This document shows, piece after piece, positions 9,141 through 17,326 of a DNA stretch of 64,000 bases; position 1 is the stretch's first letter; every line of letters starts with the position of its first letter. The stretch covers positions 434,001 through 498,000 of the forward strand of contig JADJLN010000002.1 in the NCBI GenBank assembly GCA_016710115.1, in the 5' to 3' direction. A program made the position numbers and the translations under genes. The notes under the pieces were generated by a model. The model saw only the letters and a list, made by a program, of their open reading frames with translations. It did not search any database and was not told the DNA's origin. This DNA is from Saprospiraceae bacterium (GTDB taxonomy: Bacteria > Bacteroidota > Bacteroidia > Chitinophagales > Saprospiraceae).

Positions 9141-9252
9141 CCCATGGATTCTCCGAGGATTAGGATTATTTTATACAGGTAAAAAACACAGTGTGCTTTT
9201 TGAGAACCAAAGTGCACGCACCTTTGGACTATCGAATCAAAAGATTGGTCCC

Positions 9253-9549
9253 ATGAGTGAATTTACCATTGTTCCCGTAGAAGAGTTTAGAGCCCTCCTG
9301 AGTACTATTGTCAGGGAGGAATTGCAATCTCATTTTCGTGACTCCAAGGCTCCGTTTGATGCTATCCCTGATTTGCTTTCCAGGCACCAGGTTGCTGAAT
9401 TATTTCATGTGACTGTGGCTACAATTGATAATTGGGCTAACTCCGGGCACTTGACCAAACACCGGATTGGAAGTGTTGTCAGGTTTGAAAAGGAAGAAGT
9501 GTTGACTTTCCTAAAGAGCCACCAGAAGTATCAAAGGGAATTGATGTGA
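9253..9549 (+). CDS. excisionase-type helix-turn-helix protein
   Basis: 98-residue DNA-binding protein. The frame is open upstream to 9193, but the ATG at 9253 (MSEFTIVPVEEF) gives the usual size. Residues 38-90 form a winged HTH of the MerR/excisionase (HTH_17) type: LLSRHQVAELFHVTVATIDNW, a short wing, then HRIGSVVRFEKEEVLTFL. Such proteins are typical partners of Bacteroidota tyrosine recombinases and act as directionality factors or element regulators. Confidence 0.82.
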   Translation: MSEFTIVPVEEFRALLSTIVREELQSHFRDSKAPFDAIPDLLSRHQVAELFHVTVATIDNWANSGHLTKHRIGSVVRFEKEEVLTFLKSHQKYQRELM

Positions 9550-9851
9550 TTGACACTCCACTGGACCTGATATCGTGGAAAAGCTCGTCCTATGCTTGCA
9601 GTCATATGCAGAGCAATGGTATGTTTTGTCTTGTTGGCTTAGGCTTAGTTTTCTGGGTTTTTCCGAGTATTTCGAACTAGTTAAAGAGTTCGGAGGTCCA
9701 CTTTGAAACCCAATGTAAGCTTCTCCAAAACGCTACTTCTCAAAGATTGATCTCATGGAATTTTTGGAGCGAAGTCGAAAGAAAACCATCCTGAAAATCC
9801 AGGCAGAAGCAAGCAATCACTTTAACTTATAACACTCTAGTTCAATTAGTT
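9550..9851. other. intergenic stretch, nothing recognised
   Basis: About 300 bp between the excisionase-like gene and the next frame. I see no gene, tRNA or clear terminator. Confidence 0.5.
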
Positions 9852-10301
9852 ATGAATAGACTGATGGAAAACTCCCATATACCCTCGGTATGCGCTCTTG
9901 AGACGAGGTATAGCAGTGCATATGGCCAATGGCTCAAAGCATATGATTGGACATACATCCTCACTTTGAGAAGACATATACCACTAACAGAAGCAGCTTG
10001 CTTAAAGATGGCCGGGCATCTACTTCACTTTTCAAGACAGGTCAATACAATTTGGATGGCCTTGGAGCAAGATAGAGGTGATTCGATGAACCATCTGCAC
10101 ATCATCCTGGAGACTGGAGAACTAAGATTCAACAGGAAAGAGATGGTGGAAGCATTGGGAATCCACCGGAACCCTAAAACGTTGTCCTACTTCTCACCAG
10201 TAGATTCGTCCAATGCGGTTTCGATGTATTGTACCAAGCATATTGGTGATCGACTCCTGTATCACAATATCCATACTCAAAACACGAAACACTTGATCTG
10301 A
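9852..10301 (+). CDS. small protein with possible HUH endonuclease motifs
   Basis: 149-residue protein of unknown function. Three features suggest a small replication/relaxase-like HUH endonuclease: a DWTYILTLRR strand near residues 32-41, the His-hydrophobe-His motif in NHLHIILE (H81, H83), and a Y-x-x-K segment MYCTKHIG (Y126, K129) near the C-terminus. Order and spacing resemble Rep-type HUH enzymes, but the protein is short and I cannot confirm the fold. It could start at M5 (9864). It lies between the excisionase-like gene and a DUF5681 gene, consistent with a mobile-element module. Confidence 0.6.
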   Translation: MNRLMENSHIPSVCALETRYSSAYGQWLKAYDWTYILTLRRHIPLTEAACLKMAGHLLHFSRQVNTIWMALEQDRGDSMNHLHIILETGELRFNRKEMVEALGIHRNPKTLSYFSPVDSSNAVSMYCTKHIGDRLLYHNIHTQNTKHLI

Positions 10302-10325
10302 CAAACCCAACCAGCTATCCGGAAG

Positions 10326-10366
10326 GGGGTCAAGCCTCCGGAATGGAGGGGTCAAACGTTCCGGAA
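10326..10366 (+). repeat. two copies of a GGGGTCAA(A/G)C...CCGGAAT repeat
   Basis: Two direct copies with a 22-bp period (GTCAAGCC at 10329, GTCAAACG at 10351), each followed by CCGGAAT. The same motif is present four times at 13007-13097. The pattern is reminiscent of the multiple terminal repeats of IS21-family ends, but no istA/istB is nearby. Confidence 0.6.
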
Positions 10367-10398
10367 TATGCAAAATACAGGTGAATAACAGGTACAGT

Positions 10399-10773
10399 AT
10401 GAGCTTTCCAAATAAGAACAGCCAATTTGTAAAAGGGAAATCTGGTAACCCAGATGGTAGGCCTATAGGTTCAAAGAATAGAGCAACCATTGTGAGAGAG
10501 TTTCTCGATACTGAGGTTACAAGGGAGAACGCGATTACAGGAATGGAAGAGAAGTTATCATTAGAGGAGCATATAACCCTAAGTATGCTAAAAGAGGCCT
10601 TATCGGGCAGTATTACCGCTTACAAGGCCATCATGGATAACGCCTATGGGTCAATATCAAATTCTCAGGAAAATGCAGCTTCGATTGATGAAGAGCAGCA
10701 TAAACCAACGTTCATCCTTGAAATTCCATGTACTAGAGAACACGTACCCGAGTGCGAAGGGGTGGACCCCTAG
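10399..10773 (+). CDS. DUF5681-type protein
   Basis: 124-residue protein with the N-terminal motif FVKGKSGNPDGRPIGSKN typical of DUF5681 proteins, which occur in phages and mobile elements and are sometimes likened to terminase small subunits. The rest is helical, without a catalytic motif I recognise. The ATG at 10399 is preferred over the in-frame GTG at 10381. It directly follows the GGGGTCAAAC repeats. Confidence 0.72.
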   Translation: MSFPNKNSQFVKGKSGNPDGRPIGSKNRATIVREFLDTEVTRENAITGMEEKLSLEEHITLSMLKEALSGSITAYKAIMDNAYGSISNSQENAASIDEEQHKPTFILEIPCTREHVPECEGVDP

Positions 10774-10811
10774 ATTAGATAGATTCAACTTAACAATCGT
10801 TTGTCACAATT

Positions 10812-11612
10812 TTATAAGTCTACCAAGTCATGATCTTGTCCTGTTTTTAGAGTATAGTATGTGTATTCGTCATCATATTCGTACCATTTATAGTTTATAC
10901 GTTTAAACCTCAATAGATTAAGGATTTCGCTCAATGTCTGCTGGGTGTCTTGCTTATTTTTGTTGTTTGCAAATATTCCGCCTTCAAACTCCAAAGTCGT
11001 GTAACCACTTCCTTTTGCTTTGACCTCGATGTTCTCTTCCCACAATTTTTGTTTTAAGATTTCACTATAGTTTTTTCGTAATTTGGGAAACTCAGATTTC
11101 TGCACACCGACCACTTTCCGCTTGAATGATAGTCCTAACTTATTTATTTCCTTGTTCGGGTTCGTTTCGGCATCTCTGATAATTTTAGCCCAAGTAGCAA
11201 AAAGTGCAATCTCAAGTTGGATTGAACTAACTTCATTTCTGTAAGGGCTTCCATCAAAAGTTTTTATGCTTTCTATTTCCCTGTTTAATTGCGATTTAAG
11301 GTCTTCCAATTCTTTTTTTTCTTTTTCGACTATTGCTTTAAAGTACCGTTTTGATTGTTCTGCTTTGGCAGTGCTATCCCTTTGGGATTTGTCAATCTCC
11401 ATCTGCCTTAGTGTACTGTCTATTTCAGTTATTTTACTCTGGGCTTTGCTGTAGTTTTCATCAGATTTCTCGACCTGCTTCAAATAAGTCAGCGCATTTT
11501 CATACTCATTTTCGGTATAGTTTTTTATCCCTTCTTCATAGTTGTCTGTGCAGCTGACGAATGAAATCATCAAACCAAGGAAAAGTAGTAGGTAATGTTG
11601 TTTTTGTTTCAT
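10812..11612 (-). CDS. predicted lipoprotein with coiled coil
   Basis: 266-residue protein with a lipoprotein signal peptide: a hydrophobic segment ending in FVSC, with Cys21 as the predicted lipidation site. A TPR-like segment (residues 23-60) leads into a charged coiled coil (about 60-120, rich in E, K and Q). The C-terminal half is a mixed domain I do not recognise. It lies in a markedly AT-rich stretch (10.8-12.7 kb) unlike the neighbouring GC-richer genes, suggesting separate acquisition within the island. Confidence 0.7.
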   Translation of the reverse strand: MKQKQHYLLLFLGLMISFVSCTDNYEEGIKNYTENEYENALTYLKQVEKSDENYSKAQSKITEIDSTLRQMEIDKSQRDSTAKAEQSKRYFKAIVEKEKKELEDLKSQLNREIESIKTFDGSPYRNEVSSIQLEIALFATWAKIIRDAETNPNKEINKLGLSFKRKVVGVQKSEFPKLRKNYSEILKQKLWEENIEVKAKGSGYTTLEFEGGIFANNKNKQDTQQTLSEILNLLRFKRINYKWYEYDDEYTYYTLKTGQDHDLVDL

Positions 11613-11695
11613 CGTTTTTTATTTTTTGAATGGTTTCTAACGCTCTGTGTAGATACGTTTAGCGGCTATTGATGTTCTGCACTTTGTTCTCGACT

Positions 11696-11995
11696 TTATT
11701 CTTCTTCTTTATTATCCTTGGGTCGAAACCAACTCCACCTCCATAAGTATTCATTGAACTCAGTTAACTTAAGAAATCGATATTCAGTAGCCTCAATAGG
11801 GTCTTTGCGATTAATTCTGATTTGAATTTTATTTCCGTTAGACTTTGCTGTTTCTTTATAAAATATTCTTACATTTTCGAAGAACCGAATCTGTTCATTA
11901 AATATAATCATTGTATAGTGGAATAGATTAATCCATTCATCAAACGTATATCCATGCAATTGCGCCGCTTTATCTTCCTTTACGTAATTATTCAA
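11696..11995 (-). CDS. C-terminal piece of a frameshifted HEPN-type gene
   Basis: Ninety-nine codons entered at a TTG that overlaps the TGA of the preceding frame. The start is not independent. Read through a one-base shift in the run GGGAGAAA, the sequence joins as ...SILG / RNIHLNNYVKED..., a smooth continuation of the upstream protein. The piece contains aromatic-rich helices (FDEWINLFHYTMIIF). It is best read with 11992-12651 as one gene. Confidence 0.65.
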   Translation of the reverse strand: MNNYVKEDKAAQLHGYTFDEWINLFHYTMIIFNEQIRFFENVRIFYKETAKSNGNKIQIRINRKDPIEATEYRFLKLTEFNEYLWRWSWFRPKDNKEEE

Positions 11996-12651
11996 GTGAA
12001 TATTTCTCCCAGAATTGAATACTTTGAATGTGCAATCGAATTTCTTAATTGTGTATTGTATGATGCTTTAAAAGCTTCATACAATATTGGAAAATCATTC
12101 TTAAACTTGTCTCTTATATTCTTTCTGATTATAGTTTGTCTGTTTCCTGTTGCATTTATATCTCTAGTAGATTCAGAAATTTTAAAATGCCAATCATAAT
12201 CTTCTTTATTTGCTATCCTTGCAATTTGATAAAACCTTTTGATAAAAGCATCGGCTTCCCAAATTTTTAGATAAACTAGCATCTCAAGTTGGATAGATTG
12301 GCCTTCGTTTTCCTTAAGAAAATTAATCTCATCTTTTCTTTCTTGAGAATATTCTATCTTCTCAAGATATTCCTCAAAAGATACATCTGTAACGGCATTT
12401 GTTCTGTAAGCATGGATAAACTTATAATGAGTAATCCACGAATGTCCTTCATTGCTTGGACCAAACATATAAGGACTTGTCTTTTCCTTCAAGTTATTCC
12501 ATGTATGTACTTCTGGATTATAAAGTCCATTTTCAACGAATAATAACAAATCACCATCATGTGTTTGGGTTTCAATTACTCTTTCGAACAGTTTATCAAA
12601 TTCGGGAGCTAGCTTTTTAGCAATATCATCTAATTTGTCTTTAAATAGCAT
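11992..12651 (-). CDS. HEPN-motif protein, N-terminal piece (frameshifted)
   Basis: 219-residue piece of a probable HEPN-superfamily protein. Near its end is LRNSIAHS (R203-x4-H208), the RNxxxH signature of HEPN nucleases found in toxins, Abi systems and CRISPR effectors; the rest is helical. The frame ends five codons after this motif at a TGA that overlaps the next frame (TTGA). One inserted base would fuse both to about 315 residues. It sits in the AT-rich part of the island. The motif alone does not prove RNase activity, and a defence role is inference only. Confidence 0.7.
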   Translation of the reverse strand: MLFKDKLDDIAKKLAPEFDKLFERVIETQTHDGDLLLFVENGLYNPEVHTWNNLKEKTSPYMFGPSNEGHSWITHYKFIHAYRTNAVTDVSFEEYLEKIEYSQERKDEINFLKENEGQSIQLEMLVYLKIWEADAFIKRFYQIARIANKEDYDWHFKISESTRDINATGNRQTIIRKNIRDKFKNDFPILYEAFKASYNTQLRNSIAHSKYSILGEIFT

Positions 12652-13006
12652 ATTCTGTAATTTTATTTTTATTGCCGAAAACGGTTTGGCTATGATGCGT
12701 ATCCCGAAGGGTATGCGCTATAGCTATTGTGTGTGTCTCGTATGGTAAACGCCTCTCTAATATAGCTATTCTTAATTAGGGAATAACGGGATTCGAAAGC
12801 GGGTCTGGATTAGGTGGTGAGTGTAAGTCTCCATCGGGTAGGAGTGACTGACTGGGTCCATCTCCGGTTTCCTGGGCGGAAGAATGTCCTAAGGACTTTC
12901 AAAGGAAGGAGCTAAACCTGAACCGCTAGCAAGCTGTAAGGTGGATGGGGCGCCCCCTGTTCGGAAGTCTACAGGGGACATAATCGCAAGCATCTACGCT
13001 CGCCGA
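12652..13006 (+). other. gene-free stretch, possibly structured intron-like RNA
   Basis: No convincing gene. From about 12780 to 12995 the sequence has features reminiscent of the structured 5' part of a group II intron, such as GTCCTAAGGAC, GGAGCTAAACCTGAACCGC and TAGCAAGC followed by AAGGTGGAT, but no reverse transcriptase follows. This is an impression from pattern only. A 219-base open frame starting at 12941 is an artefact of the G-rich repeats that follow. Confidence 0.25.
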
Positions 13007-13097
13007 GGGGGTCAAACCTCCGGAACCAAGGGGGCAAACCAAATCGGAACAGGGGGGTCAAACCAAATCGGAACAGGGGGGTCAAACCGACCGGAAT
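13007..13097 (+). repeat. four direct GGGGGTCAAACC...CGGAA repeats
   Basis: Four copies of GGGG(T)CAAACC followed by a 3-4 base spacer and CGGAA, with core starts at 13011, 13033, 13057 and 13081 (period 22-24). The same repeat occurs twice at 10326-10366 in the same orientation, so the two clusters bracket the AT-rich lipoprotein/HEPN segment. Confidence 0.75.
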
Positions 13098-13819
13098 ACA
13101 CACTAGAGACCTCTGAAAATGCAGTTTGCAGTGAGTGGTGGAATGTTGGAATTGAGTAAATTTTTTGGCTTTATGCCAAGTGATAGACTTCTATTGAATT
13201 AGACAACTTAGACACTTTTAAAAAAGGGGGGCCTTTGGAGGTTGTAGGTCCCAATCTGTTCAATACCTATGAAAGAACCATTTTGAGTCACCTGTGGAAC
13301 TTGAATACCCTCCACTGATTAGTTCCTGGGTAATTGGCCTTTTGAACACCAAGAGCTTAAAAATAGCCCTATCAGCCTTTTGGCCAAGTAGTCCGGCTAA
13401 ACATCCTGGTTTGAGTTTAGACTCAATAGAATCAATCTGTACAAACTCCCATACCTATGATGCATTGGCATTGATCAGATTCTCCTAGAGGGCTACTGTC
13501 TCCTTATGTGTATTTTTCCAGATGCTACCAGATATGCTTATTGGTCCAGGAACGCATTTATATTCATACATGGCCATAGTGATTTGTTTCCCTGAAGGAA
13601 GGTGATGTATGGATTAAAGTAAATGGCTGAGTTGGATGATTCCTGGTTTTACATAGGTGACAGGTTCACGTAAACAATTCTCCTATGACTGGATATGAAT
13701 GCCTCTTCTCAAATGTCAAACAATGTGCAATCCGTACTGAAACTAGTTTTTATCCATTATACTGATGGCTACTGACAGTACTTTATTTCATCTTCTGCAT
13801 GAATTAATGCACCGTAGTT
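13098..13819. other. gene-free stretch of the island
   Basis: About 720 bp without a supportable gene on either strand. A 64-codon frame at 13294-13488 has no recognisable features and I do not call it. Confidence 0.5.
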
Positions 13820-13975
13820 TCAAGAATTAATCCATTCCATCCGTTGCACCCTTACCGCATTCAAAATCGCTAGCAGCGCAACGCCCACGTCGGTAAAGAA
13901 GTCTTCCCACAATGTTGCCAAGCCGCTGGCTTCAGGCACCAGCACCGTTACATTCATTGCCAATGCCAGTGTCAT
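13820..13975 (-). pseudogene. 3'-terminal fragment of a second P-type metal ATPase
   Basis: The minus strand here reads through a sequence closely similar to the last 45 or so codons of the intact ATPase at 15141-17219, including GLATLWE, TDVGVALLAILNAVRV and a TGA stop at 13820-13822. The similarity ends at about 13972, exactly where the His-rich lipoprotein gene begins. It is the surviving tail of another ATPase copy, joined by recombination. Confidence 0.75.
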
Positions 13976-14890
13976 TCAATCCCCACTGTCAAACAGCACA
14001 TTCCCATTTTCGTCAAATACGAGCCTGGCGCAGTCTGATAGGCGGACAAAGTAGTTGTGGTTGTACGCCTGCATGGCATGTTCGATGGTGGCATCGGGGT
14101 GATTGCCGTTTACATAAGCTGGGATGGCTGCCGGAAGGTTGGCAATTTCGATGCCCGTTCCGCCCCAGCAGGGTTCATTCGGCCCCGAATGGTTGCCCAT
14201 ATTGCCTTGGTGGCCACCCATGCCGCCGTGGTTGCCGTGGTTGTGCCCATTGCCCATCATACCGGCCGGGTCGCAATGCCAGCCAGGGTCGCCCATCATG
14301 CCGTGACCATGGCCATGACCACCAGTGCCCTGCATATCACACAGATGGAAGAAATTACCGGCAGAGCTGAACATCAGAATGTCACCGTTGCTGATTTCAA
14401 CGGCAATATTGCCACTGGGCTTTATGACTACTGTGAGTACGGTAGCGCCGGGATAGCTGCTGTTGATGTGGTTGATGGCGGTCTGGGGCAGGTCGGCTAT
14501 ATCGAGTGTGTCGCCGGCGAGGCAGAAATTAACGCCTGGGTCGCCGCCGCCGTGATGGTTCCCCATGTCGCCGTGCATGCCGTCGTGGTTGAGATGTTCC
14601 CCGTTTTCATCAAAAAACAGGCAAAGCCCGTTTTCCAGGAAAACCTCGTAGCCGTGCGACGCAGCATGAAACGCGAGGTCAATTTCTAATGGTGCATGGT
14701 TCATCCTGACATAGCCGGCAATCGCAGGCGGTAAATCTTGCACATGGACTGCCTCAACGCTTGAAGCCCCGGTGATTTGGCTGATGTGTATTTCTTCCTG
14801 AAGCGTTGGCATGAGGTTGCTGTCTTTGTCACATGAGAAGTACAGCGAGATGATTCCGAGTCCGAACAGGACAATCAATATTTTTTTCAT
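13976..14890 (-). CDS. His-rich lipoprotein with three PepSY-like repeats
   Basis: 304-residue envelope protein. The ATG at 14890 (MKKILIVLFGL) begins a lipoprotein signal ending in YFSC; the frame is open 72 bases further upstream. Three related segments of the putative beta-lactamase-inhibitor-like/PepSY-like (DUF2874) type are visible, each with a D/N-LP-x-A-I start and a GNxF/L-type end. Between them are two low-complexity linkers rich in His, Gly, Met and Asp (for example GGHGHGHGMMGD), which are likely metal ligands. Its place at the end of a heavy-metal efflux cluster supports a periplasmic or outer-membrane metal-buffering role (inferred). Confidence 0.78.
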   Translation of the reverse strand: MKKILIVLFGLGIISLYFSCDKDSNLMPTLQEEIHISQITGASSVEAVHVQDLPPAIAGYVRMNHAPLEIDLAFHAASHGYEVFLENGLCLFFDENGEHLNHDGMHGDMGNHHGGGDPGVNFCLAGDTLDIADLPQTAINHINSSYPGATVLTVVIKPSGNIAVEISNGDILMFSSAGNFFHLCDMQGTGGHGHGHGMMGDPGWHCDPAGMMGNGHNHGNHGGMGGHQGNMGNHSGPNEPCWGGTGIEIANLPAAIPAYVNGNHPDATIEHAMQAYNHNYFVRLSDCARLVFDENGNVLFDSGD

Positions 14891-15058
14891 GATAACGATT
14901 TTTGATCTCCGTATTGGCAATTGTATGACACCGTACCATATTTCGTACATGGGTGCATACATTTCCAGGGCCTAAGTAAGGAAATGGGGCAGGGAACAGC
15001 GATGAGGAATATCAGCCTGCAAGGTGATATATTTCAAAAGGGTAGGAAAGTGCTGGGT

Positions 15059-15140
15059 TTACCCAGGCTTTTTATGCCCCAACAACCGCAACGCATTCGC
15101 CACAACCACCAGTGTTGAACCTTCGTGCGCAAAAGCGTTT
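15059..15140 (-). pseudogene. terminal fragment of another P-type ATPase
   Basis: Immediately downstream of the intact ATPase stop, and in another frame, the minus strand reads FAHEGSTLVVVANALRLLG ending at a TAA (15059-15061). This aligns with the final membrane helix of heavy-metal P-type ATPases (FADVGVALLAILNAVRV in the intact gene) but is a different sequence type, so it is a leftover of a distinct paralogue. Confidence 0.65.
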
Positions 15141-17219
15141 TCAGGAAAACCTCATCTTCTGCACCCTTACCGCATTCAAAATCGCCAGCAGCGCAACGCC
15201 CACGTCGGCAAAAACGGCTTCCCACAATGTTGCCAAGCCACCGGCTCCGAGCACCAGCACAGCTACTTTCACTGCCATTGCCAGTGTGATGTTTTGCCAG
15301 ACGATACGGCGGGTGGCTTTACCGATTTTCACGGCAAGCGGGATTTTGGAGGGCTGGTCGTTTTGGATGACGATGTCGGCGGTTTCAATCGTGGCATCGG
15401 AGCCAAGCCCGCCCATGGCGATACCTGCATCAGCGAGGGCAATCACCGGGGCATCGTTCACGCCGTCGCCAACGAAGGCGAGGCGTCGGCCCTCGTTTTT
15501 CAACGCTTGTACCTTATTGACCTTGTCTTCCGGCAACAGGTCGCCGAAAGCACTGTCAATGCCCAATGCCGACGCTATCTTTTGCACGACACTCGATTTG
15601 TCGCCCGACAGCATCACCGTGCGGATGCCCATTTGATGCAGTTCAGTGATGGCCTGTACTGCGTCGTCCTTGATTTCATCGGAAATGACGATGCACCCGG
15701 CGTACTGGCCGTTCACAGCAACCAGTACGAAGGTATCCACGATTTGCGTCAATTCCGGCGGGAAAGCGATGCCAAATTTCTGCATCATCTTCAGGTTGCC
15801 AGCCAGCACTTCATCACCGTTTACTTTGCCTTTGATGCCGTGCCCGGCAATTTCTTGGACGTCCGAAACAATGAGGGTTTGCTGGCTTTGCCCGGCGTGC
15901 TCTACCACGGCGAGGGCGACCGGGTGGGTGCTTTTGCTTTCCAGTGCAGCGGCGATGTGCAGGAGTTTTTCTTCGTCGAAGCCTTGTGTTTCTACCTTTT
16001 GAACTTTGAAAACGCCTTTTGTCAGCGTCCCGGTTTTGTCCATGACCACCGTGTTGACCTGCGTCATCACGTCGAGGAAATTAGAACCTTTGAACAAAAT
16101 CCCGTTGCGGCTCGCCAGCCCAATGCCACCGAAATAGCCCAGTGGGATGGAAATCACCAGCGCACAGGGGCAACTGATGACGAGGAACACCAGTGCTCGG
16201 TAGAGCCAATTGTCGAACACATAATCTTCCACAACAAAATAGGGCAGCAACGCAATCCCGAGTGCCAGGCCCACTACGATGGGTGTGTATACTTTGGCAA
16301 AACGGCTGATGAACAACTGCGTTTGCGACTTACGGGCGGTGGCATTCTGCACCATTTCGAGGATGCGGGAGAGTTTGGAGTCTTTGAAAAGCGCCGACAC
16401 CTTAATTTCCGCCACCTTGTTCAGGTTGATCATGCCAGCCAGCACGGTCTCGCCCTTGGACTTGGTGTCGGGCTTGCTCTCGCCAGTGAGGGCGGCAGGA
16501 TTGAAGGAAGCGGTTTCCGAGACCAATTCGCCGTCGAGCGCTACTTTCTCGCCGGGTTTGACCTGGATAAGGTCGCCCGGCTGCACCGTTGCCGGGTCAA
16601 CGGCAGTGGCAATGCCACTGCGCAGCACGGTCACTGTGTCAGGGCGCACTTCGAGCAGTGCTTTGATGCTGCGATTCGCACGGTTGACGGCGGCTTGCTG
16701 GAACAACTCCCCGATGGCATAAAAAATCATCACCGCCACGCCCTCCGAATATTCGCCGATGTAAAATGCGCCGAGCGTCGCCAATGACATGAGCGTGAAT
16801 TCGGTGAAAAACGCCCCCTTCCGCATGGCGGAAACGGCTTCTTTCATCACCGGCAGGGCGACGGGCAGGTATGCCGCCATGTACCAGGCCAGTCGCAGGT
16901 AGCTGTTGAACCAGCCGGGCTTGAAGTAGTTATCTAACGCAACGCCCAAAAACAACACAACAATACTTGCAGAGACGGGAAGGTATTTTTTCCATGCAAC
17001 TGTTTCATCACTGGAGGCATGGTCATGCTCGTCTCCGTCGCTGTGGTGCTTTTGTGCCGGGTGGACAAGTTGCCTTGCATCTGCATTAGTGTAAATTTTC
17101 TCTTCTAACGAACAGCAAGTCATATTGCCTTTGGGGTCGTAACGGTGGATGTGTTGGGGTTCTCTATTTTTCATTGATCCTATGTGTTTCTCTTGACTGC
17201 CTAACAGTTCATCTGTCAT
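15141..17219 (-). CDS. heavy-metal translocating P-type ATPase (Zn/Cd/Pb type)
   Basis: Inner-membrane pump of 692 residues exporting soft divalent metals at the cost of ATP. It shows the P1B metal-binding motif SCPCALVISIPLGYFGG, the phosphorylation motif DKTGTLTKG, the actuator motif LTGES, the HP motif (STHPVALA) and the hinge VGDGVNDAPV. The SCPC...PLGYFGGIG form is usual for Bacteroidota Zn/Cd exporters. The N-terminus has no GMTCxxC domain but carries His-rich ligands (HPAQKHH, HDHASS) and a CC pair. A second possible start is at 17174 (MKNREPQHIH). It belongs to the island's metal operon, downstream of the CusCBA-type genes. Confidence 0.9.
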   Translation of the reverse strand: MTDELLGSQEKHIGSMKNREPQHIHRYDPKGNMTCCSLEEKIYTNADARQLVHPAQKHHSDGDEHDHASSDETVAWKKYLPVSASIVVLFLGVALDNYFKPGWFNSYLRLAWYMAAYLPVALPVMKEAVSAMRKGAFFTEFTLMSLATLGAFYIGEYSEGVAVMIFYAIGELFQQAAVNRANRSIKALLEVRPDTVTVLRSGIATAVDPATVQPGDLIQVKPGEKVALDGELVSETASFNPAALTGESKPDTKSKGETVLAGMINLNKVAEIKVSALFKDSKLSRILEMVQNATARKSQTQLFISRFAKVYTPIVVGLALGIALLPYFVVEDYVFDNWLYRALVFLVISCPCALVISIPLGYFGGIGLASRNGILFKGSNFLDVMTQVNTVVMDKTGTLTKGVFKVQKVETQGFDEEKLLHIAAALESKSTHPVALAVVEHAGQSQQTLIVSDVQEIAGHGIKGKVNGDEVLAGNLKMMQKFGIAFPPELTQIVDTFVLVAVNGQYAGCIVISDEIKDDAVQAITELHQMGIRTVMLSGDKSSVVQKIASALGIDSAFGDLLPEDKVNKVQALKNEGRRLAFVGDGVNDAPVIALADAGIAMGGLGSDATIETADIVIQNDQPSKIPLAVKIGKATRRIVWQNITLAMAVKVAVLVLGAGGLATLWEAVFADVGVALLAILNAVRVQKMRFS

Positions 17220-17326
17220 CTAAAAATGATGTTTCTTTTGAATTTTAGTCTTTTGGTCATGGTGCATTTCATGCTCATCTCCTCCTGATTTTACTGCCGA
17301 CAGCGGGTACAAAGCAATAATACTTG

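Noticed and set aside
12941..13159. 72-codon open frame with GGS/GTGGSNQ repeats
   Set aside because: Its repetitive peptide is just the translation of the GGGGGTCAAACC DNA repeats; no start context or homology.
13294..13488. 64-codon frame in the gap before the lipoprotein gene
   Set aside because: No recognisable feature, no plausible start, surrounded by non-coding sequence.
15024..16787. Long plus-strand open frame of 587 codons opposite the P-type ATPase
   Set aside because: Antisense shadow of a GC-rich conserved gene; no domain of its own.
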